DNA from: Thermoleophilia bacterium
GTDB taxonomy: Bacteria; Actinomycetota; Thermoleophilia; Gaiellales; SKUG01
Direction: 5' to 3'
DNA length: 6,064 bases
NCBI GenBank assembly: GCA_025964455.1
Contig: JAOPYU010000027.1
Coordinates: 1-6,064 of the forward strand
How positions within the stretch are numbered: position 1 is the stretch's first letter; each line of letters opens with the position of its first letter. Below the pieces are notes generated by a model. That model saw only the letters and a list, made by a program, of their open reading frames with translations, did not search any database and had not been told where the DNA came from. Position numbers and translations under genes: made by a program. Positions 1 to 4,976 of the stretch are shown here, piece after piece.

Positions 1-290
1 CGCCGATCGGGTTGCGGGTGCCGGCCGGCGCGCTGGACCTGCCACCGATCGCGGCGTCGAGCGCCAATCGCAGTGGCGAGCCGACGATCCAGCGCGTCCA
101 GGAGCTCGACGGCGAGCTGGCAAGCACGCTTGCCTGCGCGATCGACCGCGGCGACATCGGGCCGGGCACGGAATCGACAGTACTCGACCTGGTCGCGTGG
201 GAACGCGGCGACGGCGACGTGCGCGTGCTGCGCGACCCGGCGGGCCGCGCGGCGCAGGCAATCGCCGTCCTGCAGGACGCGCCCGACTGA
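1..290 (+). CDS. Threonylcarbamoyl-AMP synthase, YrdC/TsaC/Sua5 family (3' partial)
   Basis: This is the C-terminal 95 codons of a gene that starts before the window; the reading frame begins at base 3 and ends at TGA 288-290. Enzymes of this family make threonylcarbamoyl-AMP from threonine, bicarbonate and ATP in the cytoplasm, the first step of the t6A37 modification of ANN-decoding tRNAs. Visible evidence is the family signature SANRSGEP at about 60-83 (usual form TSANxSGE), followed by GPGTESTVLDL ending near 191 (usual form ESTVVDL), and RVLRDPAG near the end, matching the usual RVLRPG. The protein stops about 32 residues after STVLDL, so it is the short YrdC-only type without the extra C-terminal Sua5 domain. 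RVLRDPAG in place of RVLRPGAV is a small departure. The gene converges on the subtilase gene across a 96-bp spacer. The family call is firm; the choice between the symbols tsaC and sua5 is not. Confidence 0.9.
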   Translation, partial: PIGLRVPAGALDLPPIAASSANRSGEPTIQRVQELDGELASTLACAIDRGDIGPGTESTVLDLVAWERGDGDVRVLRDPAGRAAQAIAVLQDAPD

Positions 291-318
291 CTCGTCAGGG
301 GAATGCTCGACCGAATCC

Positions 319-355
319 TGTGACGTTGTGCCCGCATAGCGAGGTCAACGTCACA
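319..355. terminator. Perfect 10-bp inverted repeat, candidate bidirectional terminator
   Basis: TGTGACGTTG (319-328) and CAACGTCACA (346-355) are exact reverse complements separated by a 17-base loop. The hairpin lies between two convergent stop codons, 29 bases after the sua5-like stop and 32 bases beyond the subtilase stop, where a shared terminator is expected. Neither side is followed by a proper T-run (only CAATT on the plus side), so it is not a textbook intrinsic terminator. It could instead stabilise 3' ends or act with Rho. The outer TGTGA/TCACA halves resemble CRP/FNR half-sites, but the spacing is far too wide for one such dimer site. Confidence 0.45.
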
Positions 356-360
356 CAATT

Positions 361-390
361 CAGGTGGGTCAGGTCGGGCAGGTGGGTCAG
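361..390. repeat. 9-bp tandem repeat, about 3.4 copies, C-rich on the minus strand
   Basis: Units CAGGTGGGT (361-369), CAGGTCGGG (370-378) and CAGGTGGGT (379-387) run in tandem and a fourth copy starts with CAGG. The array covers the subtilase stop codon (TGA on the minus strand, 387-389). In the subtilase transcript this stretch reads as C-rich and G-poor RNA just past the stop, the composition favoured by Rho loading sites. A role in Rho-dependent termination is inference; the repeat itself is directly visible. Confidence 0.55.
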
Positions 391-2147
391 GCGGCGAGCA
401 GGGTGGCTGCGGCGACCGCGGCGTCCTTGGCGGGCTGCTCGGGCGCTGCTGCGTCCTCGGCGGGCTTGGTCGGGATGCCCGGCTTGCGGACGCCCTCCAT
501 GAAGACCTTGGCCTTGGCGACCTGGGCGGCGAGCTCCTCGACGCGCTTGGCGTCGGTGCGCACGGCGTCCTTGGAGATCGTGTCCGCCGTGATCAGCTTG
601 TTGACCTCGAGGTTGCCGTAGCCCTGCTCCTCGTTGGGGTTCGAGTAGAGGGTGGACGCCTTCTTGAGCGCGCCGAGCACCTCGTCGAACTTCGCGTTGG
701 GATGGGCCTGCAGGTACAGGGCCATCGCGCCGGCGACGTGCGGGGTAGCCATCGACGTGCCGGAGGCGGGCGCCTCGCGGACGGTGCCGTCGGGCATGTG
801 GACCGGGAAGGTGTCGCGCACGGTGCCGTCAGGCAGCGACGAGTAGGTCCAGTGGCCCGGCGCCATGACCTCGGGCTTCTTGTCGTTGGAGAAGTCGCTC
901 GGGCCGAACATCGAGAACCACGCGCGCTTGTCGTCGAGGTCCTGGGCGCCGACGGTGATCGTCTCCGGGTACATGCCCGGGACCGCCACCTGGCCGGGGA
1001 GCGCGGTGCGCGCGTTGCCCGCGGCGAAGACCGGGATGATGCCCGAGCGGCGCCAGTTGCGCAGCGCCATCCACAGGAACGGGTTGCCGGTCGGCGCGCC
1101 GCCCCACGAGTTGGTGACGATGTCGGGGGCCAGGTCCGGGCGCGGCGCGGTGCCGTCGACCTTGGTCGGTGCGCTGAACCAGTCCATGGCGGCGACGAGG
1201 TCGAACATCGAGCCGCCCATCTCGCCGAGGCCGCGGCCGACGATCAGCTTGGCGTCGGGCTCCACGCCGGTGATGTGCTGGGGATCCCAGCCGACCGCGC
1301 TGCCTGAGGTGTGCGTGCCGTGGCCGTTGAGGTCGATCGGTCGCTTGGAGGTGCCGTTCTTGGCACCGTCGGCGTCCTTGTCGAAAGGCGTGCCGTCAGG
1401 GAGCGTGCCATCCTCGGGCAGCTCCTTGACCATGTCCTTCCAGTTGTAGTCGTTGTTCACGGTGCCGTCGGCGTTGTTGCCGCGGTAGTTGCCGCGCAGG
1501 ACCGGGTGGTTGGTGTTCACGCCCGTGTCGAGGGAGCCGATCACGATGCCGGCGCCGGTGATGCCCTGCTGCCAGGCGGCGGGCGCGTCCATGCGCTTGA
1601 CGCCCCAGTCCATCCAGACGGCGTTCGGATCGGCGTCGGCGGCGCGGGCCGCATCGGCACCGGTGACCCGGTCGAAGCGTGCGGGCAGCGGGGTCACGAC
1701 CGCGGCGTTGACCGCGTCGTCGATGGCGTTCGGGAGCGTGGGTGCGGCGACGACCTCGTCCATGAGGATCGACTGCACGCCGGAGCCGACGAGCGACTTG
1801 ATGGTGTCGAGCGACGCGCCACGGACGCGCACGATGCCGAGGTTCCAGAGCTCATCGACGGCGGTCGCGAGACCCTTGTCGACGAGGCCGGAGACCTTGT
1901 CGGCGTGGGCGGCCTTGGTCGCGTTCGCGACCTCGGTGATCGCCTCGAAGGCGGCGGTCTTGCGACCCGCGCCGAGCGGCATGTTCTCGATGGCGGCGAA
2001 CTCGCTCGCGGCGGACTTCACGTCCTGCGTGGCGGGGGCCTGGAACACGACGACCGCGTCGACCGGGCCCTTCGCCGCTGCTGCGAGCAGCTTGGGGTCG
2101 ATGACCCGCTGCGGGTGGTTCACAAATCGCGCCTGGACGTTCGTCAT
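387..2147 (-). CDS. S8 family serine peptidase (subtilase), bacillopeptidase F-like
   Basis: A 586-residue subtilisin-type endopeptidase. The catalytic residues are all present: Asp207 in GSLDTGV, His276 in NGHGTHTSG, oxyanion Asn378 in FAAGNA and Ser465 in GTSMATPHVAGA. Residues about 28-135 look like an inhibitor-type propeptide (VDAVVVFQAP, later GIVRVRG...SILMDEV). The catalytic domain spans about 185-515. PDIVTNSWGG and YNWKDMV resemble the bacillopeptidase F group. An insert between the Asp and His blocks carries DKDADG (256-261), a DxDxDG calcium-loop pattern. Residues 525-586 form a helical then Ala/Pro/Lys/Glu-rich tail ending in LLAA. The start at 2147 is chosen because GGGAG lies 9 bases upstream; the open frame continues upstream to 2360 but that extension is Arg/Pro-rich and unlike a propeptide. 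No Sec, Tat or lipoprotein signal is visible from this start, which is odd for the family. The gene is divergent from the glycosyltransferase gene. Substrate and location are unknown. Confidence 0.93.
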   Translation of the reverse strand: MTNVQARFVNHPQRVIDPKLLAAAAKGPVDAVVVFQAPATQDVKSAASEFAAIENMPLGAGRKTAAFEAITEVANATKAAHADKVSGLVDKGLATAVDELWNLGIVRVRGASLDTIKSLVGSGVQSILMDEVVAAPTLPNAIDDAVNAAVVTPLPARFDRVTGADAARAADADPNAVWMDWGVKRMDAPAAWQQGITGAGIVIGSLDTGVNTNHPVLRGNYRGNNADGTVNNDYNWKDMVKELPEDGTLPDGTPFDKDADGAKNGTSKRPIDLNGHGTHTSGSAVGWDPQHITGVEPDAKLIVGRGLGEMGGSMFDLVAAMDWFSAPTKVDGTAPRPDLAPDIVTNSWGGAPTGNPFLWMALRNWRRSGIIPVFAAGNARTALPGQVAVPGMYPETITVGAQDLDDKRAWFSMFGPSDFSNDKKPEVMAPGHWTYSSLPDGTVRDTFPVHMPDGTVREAPASGTSMATPHVAGAMALYLQAHPNAKFDEVLGALKKASTLYSNPNEEQGYGNLEVNKLITADTISKDAVRTDAKRVEELAAQVAKAKVFMEGVRKPGIPTKPAEDAAAPEQPAKDAAVAAATLLAA

Positions 2148-2156
2148 GCCCTGTCT

Positions 2157-2162
2157 CTCCCT
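2157..2162 (-). promoter_or_regulatory. Ribosome binding site deciding the subtilase start
   Basis: On the minus strand the sequence reads AGGGAG, with 9 bases between GGGAG and the ATG at 2147-2145. This favours the 586-residue product over any start in the upstream open frame. Confidence 0.7.
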
Positions 2163-2306
2163 GACGTGGCGGGAAGGGCGAGGCCGCGTCCCTGCGGCAT
2201 CGCTGGCTCCTCCCCGAAGCTCTGGTGCAGCGCAGAGGGTACCGTTCCGGCTCGCGAGATGCTGCGGTCCCCGGAGGTTCGGCCTTCGCTGGCCGCGCCG
2301 GGTGGC

Positions 2307-2325
2307 CCGAGGTGGCCACCCTCGG
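2307..2325. promoter_or_regulatory. Palindrome in divergent spacer, candidate operator
   Basis: GGTGGCCACC (2311-2320) is a perfect 10-bp palindrome. It is extended by CCGA (2307-2310) pairing with TCGG (2322-2325) if C2321 is bulged out. It sits about 40 bp before the glycosyltransferase start, where a dimeric regulator could control one or both genes. In DNA this GC-rich such palindromes also arise by chance, so an operator role is only a possibility. Confidence 0.3.
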
Positions 2326-2362
2326 CGGGCGCTTGGTTGGATCACATCGTGCGCATGCACGG

Positions 2363-4006
2363 ATGCGGTACCGTCGTCCCGTGGCGAGCCTCAGGACACG
2401 CGCGCGGCGAGCAGTGCCGCAGGGCCTCGGCGACCGTCAGGTCGTCCTCGTGTGCATCGCGCTGACCGTGCTCCTGCGCATCCCGTTCCTCACTACGCCG
2501 CTTGGCATCGATGAGGGCGGCTACGCCTACGTGGCGGCCAATTGGGGGATCGGCGACGGCGGTCTCTACGGAGCGCAGTGGGTCGACCGACCACCGCTGC
2601 TCATCGCCCTGTACGCCGTGGCCATCGCGATCGCCGGCGACGTCGGCGTGCGGCTGCTCGGCAGCGTCGCGGCAGTGCTGCTCGTCGCGGCCAGCATGGG
2701 CGTGGCGCGGCAGCTCGCGGGCTCCGATGCCATGCGCTGGACCGGCATCGCCACCGTGACGCTCACGTCGAGCACGCTGCTGCAGGCCTACACGGTCAAC
2801 GCGGAGCTGCCGGCGGCGGCGCTCGTGGCGGCTTCGGTGTGGTTGACACTGCGAGCGATGCTCGCGACGGGCCGCGGGAGCGCCTGGGCGTGGTCGACGG
2901 GCGCGGGAGCCGTCGCGGCGAGCGCCGTCCTGGTCAAGCAGTCCTTCGTCGACGGGTTCGTCTTCGCGGTCGCGACGCTGCTGGCGGCGATCGTGCTCGG
3001 CCGGCGCGACGCCTGGCGCGTCCTGGCGGGAGGGCTCGTCGGAGCGGGGTTCATCGGGGCGATCGTCGCCGCGTGGGCGCAGCTGGTCGGACCGGGCATC
3101 GGACCGCTGCTCGACGCGCTGTACGGCTTCCGGCTCGACGCACGCGCCACGATCGCCGCAGCCGCGAGTGCGGCGCCGCGCGAGCGCGCATGGATGCTCG
3201 CCGCGCTCGCCATCTTGAGCGGGATGCTCGCCCTGTTCGGCTACGCGTGGGTCGGTGTCGCGCGCATCGCGAGTGGCCGGCAGCGCGTCCGCAGCGTGCT
3301 CGATCCCGTCGTCGTGCGCGCGTGCGCGGTCGGCCTCTGCGCGATGGGTGTGTGGGGCGTGTTCGCGATCGGCCAGGGTGGCAACTGGTGGCGCCACTAC
3401 CTGATCCAGCTCGTCCCGATGCTTGCGGTCTCGATCGGGCTCATCGTCGGCGGGGTCCGCAGTCGCGGCGCGTCCCGCGTGGCGCGTGGTTCGGTGCGCT
3501 CGGCGCAGTTGGTGGCGGCCGTCACCTTCGCCGCGTGGCTGTCGACGGCACTCTTCGCCTCCACCGTCGGGCTCTCACGTGAGCCTGCGACGGCCGGTGA
3601 TTGGTTGCGCGCCGCATCGAGCCCGGGCGACACGGCGTTCGTCGCGTGGGGTCATCCCAACGTGCTGCGCCGGTCGGGAATGACCTCGCCCTACTCGCTC
3701 TCGTGGAGCCTGCCGATCCGTGTGCGCGACCCGCAGCTCGACGAGCTTCGTCGCATCGTCCGCGGGCCGGAGGCACCCACCTGGATCGTGGAGTGGCGAT
3801 CGTTCGACGGGTGGCAGCTCGACACCGACGAGCGCTTCCGCAACCTCGTGCGCATGCGCTACGAGCGGGTCTCGTCGGTCTGTGGCAGGCCCGTGTACCG
3901 GCTGCGGAGCGCCCCGGCCTCGACGCGCTCGATACCGCCGCGCCCGTCGGCGGCGGCCTGCGGCTCCAACGCCACGCTCGAGCGGTTCAACCTGCCGACC
4001 TGGTAG
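2363..4006 (+). CDS. Multi-pass membrane glycosyltransferase, GT39/PMT_2 (ArnT-like, GT-C fold)
   Basis: A protein of 547 residues if translation starts at ATG 2363, or 541 from the in-frame GTG 2381; neither start has a good Shine-Dalgarno sequence. Enzymes of this type sit in the cytoplasmic membrane and transfer a sugar from a polyprenyl-phosphate donor to an acceptor outside the cell. Evidence: a basic N-terminus followed by a first membrane segment (about 27-42); the acidic pair Asp50-Glu51 in GIDEGGYAY, where GT-C enzymes carry their catalytic acidic residues; VDRPPLL (74-80); NAELP (146-150); LVKQS (190-194); and RHYLIQLVP (344-352), all typical of PMT_2 proteins. Several Ala/Leu/Val-rich membrane segments lie between them, and a soluble C-terminal domain (about 405-515) ends in GRPVYRL. 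The last 30 or so residues are Pro/Ser/Ala-rich, unlike the family, and lie antisense to the PAP2 gene. Donor and acceptor cannot be told from sequence. Confidence 0.85.
   Translation: MRYRRPVASLRTRARRAVPQGLGDRQVVLVCIALTVLLRIPFLTTPLGIDEGGYAYVAANWGIGDGGLYGAQWVDRPPLLIALYAVAIAIAGDVGVRLLGSVAAVLLVAASMGVARQLAGSDAMRWTGIATVTLTSSTLLQAYTVNAELPAAALVAASVWLTLRAMLATGRGSAWAWSTGAGAVAASAVLVKQSFVDGFVFAVATLLAAIVLGRRDAWRVLAGGLVGAGFIGAIVAAWAQLVGPGIGPLLDALYGFRLDARATIAAAASAAPRERAWMLAALAILSGMLALFGYAWVGVARIASGRQRVRSVLDPVVVRACAVGLCAMGVWGVFAIGQGGNWWRHYLIQLVPMLAVSIGLIVGGVRSRGASRVARGSVRSAQLVAAVTFAAWLSTALFASTVGLSREPATAGDWLRAASSPGDTAFVAWGHPNVLRRSGMTSPYSLSWSLPIRVRDPQLDELRRIVRGPEAPTWIVEWRSFDGWQLDTDERFRNLVRMRYERVSSVCGRPVYRLRSAPASTRSIPPRPSAAACGSNATLERFNLPTW
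3859..4006. other. 148-bp antisense (tail-to-tail) overlap of two genes
   Basis: The glycosyltransferase stop (TAG 4004-4006, plus) lies inside the PAP2 gene, and the PAP2 stop (TAG 3859-3861 on the minus strand) lies inside the glycosyltransferase gene. The family-like part of the glycosyltransferase ends near 3907 and that of the PAP2 protein near 4006. Most of the overlap therefore encodes poorly conserved tails of both proteins. No terminator is visible here, so the two transcripts are expected to be complementary at their 3' ends. Confidence 0.8.
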
Positions 4007-4875
4007 CGCCGGGCGACCAGGGCGATCCCGAGCGCATAGGCCCAGCCGAGCACGATGTCGAAGGTGAAGTGCTCGCCTGCGTAGACGAGCGTCAACGCCA
4101 TCGTCAGTACGTAGGTCACGAGCAGCGCGTCGAGCCACCGGCGCGTGCCCCACAGGATCGTCGTGATGAGCATCGGGAAGGCGGCGTGCATGGAGGGGAG
4201 CGCCGCGATCTGGTTGGAGTAGCGCCCGGCGCTGCGGTTGGTCGCGTAGACCTTCGCGGCGCGGTCGATGCCGACGTCGGCCCACATGCGCTGGACCACG
4301 CGATCGATGTCGCCGCCGATGCCGTCGCGCGCGGTCATCCACGGCGGCTGCGCCGGATAGAGCCAGTAGGTCGCGAGCGAGAGCCAGCTCACGGCGGCGA
4401 GGGCGATGGCATAGCGAGTCGCGAAGCGGTGGCGCATCGCCCAGAGCACGACGGCGAGCAGCAGCGGGACCAGGAAGTGGGACTGGTACACCGCCCACGC
4501 CACGTAGTCCCACCAGCTCGGCGAGCCCGGGTGCCAGAACGCGTCCTGAAGGCGCTCGCTCGGCGTGCGACCGCCGCCGAGCCACAGGTCCAGGTCGAGC
4601 TGCGGCCAGGTGTGCGCCGTGGACTGCGCACCGTCGGAGGCGCCGCGCAGATGGTCGTAGGCGACGAGGGCGCCGAACAGCGGCACCCACGTCGTGGCGA
4701 ACGAACGCAGCGTCGCGCGTGGTCGCTCGATGCCCAGGGCGAGGATCGCCAGCGTGACCCACACGAGCACGTTCATGCGCTTGGTCGGGAGCCCGACCGT
4801 CACCACCGAGGCAGAGAAGGCGATGGTCCACACGAGGACGCCGAAGGTCCGTGGCTGTCGTAGGAGACGTTGCAT
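3859..4875 (-). CDS. PAP2-superfamily membrane protein (Aur1/inositolphosphotransferase-like phosphatase)
   Basis: A 338-residue integral membrane protein. The superfamily includes lipid phosphatases and phosphotransferases that work through a phospho-histidine. Visible motifs are [10 protein letters not shown] (170-179), [10 protein letters not shown] (225-234) with His230 in the PSxH position, and [12 protein letters not shown] (267-278) with His269 and Asp273 as the nucleophile pair. YPxxPPW together with PSMHA is typical of the Aur1-like PAP2_3 branch rather than the classical KxxxxxxRP type. Membrane segments are likely at about 10-28, 35-49, 60-74, 133-147, 154-173, 247-265 and 272-289. 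The ATG at 4875 is chosen because TAGGA lies 9 bases upstream; a GTG at 4902 would add nine residues with less support. The last 48 residues are polar, unlike the family, and overlap the glycosyltransferase gene. Substrate unknown; a polyprenyl-phosphate or phospholipid headgroup reaction is possible. Confidence 0.85.
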   Translation of the reverse strand: MQRLLRQPRTFGVLVWTIAFSASVVTVGLPTKRMNVLVWVTLAILALGIERPRATLRSFATTWVPLFGALVAYDHLRGASDGAQSTAHTWPQLDLDLWLGGGRTPSERLQDAFWHPGSPSWWDYVAWAVYQSHFLVPLLLAVVLWAMRHRFATRYAIALAAVSWLSLATYWLYPAQPPWMTARDGIGGDIDRVVQRMWADVGIDRAAKVYATNRSAGRYSNQIAALPSMHAAFPMLITTILWGTRRWLDALLVTYVLTMALTLVYAGEHFTFDIVLGWAYALGIALVARRYQVGRLNRSSVALEPQAAADGRGGIERVEAGALRSRYTGLPQTDETRS

Positions 4876-4884
4876 CCGGGGTGA

Positions 4885-4889
4885 TCCTA
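4885..4889 (-). promoter_or_regulatory. Ribosome binding site deciding the PAP2 start
   Basis: On the minus strand TAGGA lies 9 bases before the ATG at 4875-4873. It lies downstream of the alternative GTG at 4902, so it supports the 338-residue product. Confidence 0.6.
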
Positions 4890-4933
4890 CGGCCGCAGCC
4901 ACCCGGACGGCCCCGGTACCGCTACCCGAGCGA

Positions 4934-4939
4934 TATCAT
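4934..4939 (+). promoter_or_regulatory. -10-like box upstream of glyA
   Basis: TATCAT matches the sigma-70-type TATAAT at five of six bases and stands out in otherwise GC-rich DNA. Transcription from it would begin near 4946 and leave a leader of about 30 bases before glyA, too short for a riboswitch. No good -35 box is present at 16-18 bp spacing (the sequence there is CCCCGG-like), so the call rests on the -10 alone. This 101-bp spacer (4876-4976) must also hold the PAP2 promoter, which I could not place. Confidence 0.4.
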
Positions 4940-4963
4940 CGAGCGCGCATCGGCTTCCCACCG

Positions 4964-4968
4964 AAGGA
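4964..4968 (+). promoter_or_regulatory. Shine-Dalgarno site for glyA
   Basis: AAGGA lies 8 bases before ATG 4977. The in-frame GTG at 4971 would be only 2 bases from it, so ATG 4977 is the preferred start. Confidence 0.75.
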
Positions 4969-4976
4969 TCGTGCAC

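Larger units (their letters stand above)
2148..2362. promoter_or_regulatory. Divergent promoter region between subtilase and glycosyltransferase genes
   Basis: This 215-bp spacer separates two genes transcribed away from each other, so it should hold both promoters. I could not find a convincing -35/-10 pair in either direction. Weak TAnnnT boxes exist, for example TACCCT on the minus strand at 2241-2236. The most structured element is the palindrome at 2307-2325, listed separately. The open frames crossing the spacer are Arg/Pro-rich, unlike real protein, and I treat it as non-coding. Confidence 0.5.

Noticed and set aside
319..355. CRP/FNR binding site from the TGTGA...TCACA halves
   Set aside because: The halves are 27 bases apart instead of about 6, and the site lies between two convergent gene ends rather than upstream of a gene.
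2148..2360. N-terminal extension of the subtilase to a start at 2360
   Set aside because: The extra 71 residues are Arg/Pro/Gly-rich, contain no signal peptide, and the internal ATG at 2147 has a well-placed Shine-Dalgarno sequence.
1311..2465. 384-codon open frame on the plus strand opposite the subtilase
   Set aside because: Its product is Gly/Val/Arg/Asp-rich with no recognisable motif and lies wholly or partly antisense to a clear S8 peptidase; long antisense open frames are expected in DNA this GC-rich.
3575..4831. 418-codon minus-strand open frame overlapping the PAP2 gene in another frame
   Set aside because: Arg/Ala/Pro-rich shadow without motifs; the PAP2 frame on the same strand carries the conserved residues.
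3601..4863. 420-codon open frame on the plus strand across the glycosyltransferase end and opposite the PAP2 gene
   Set aside because: Low-complexity Arg/Ala/Gly/His composition and no membrane or domain pattern, while the PAP2 frame has clear catalytic motifs.
4940..4976. Glycine or tetrahydrofolate riboswitch upstream of glyA
   Set aside because: The predicted leader is only about 30 bases and shows no conserved riboswitch structure.
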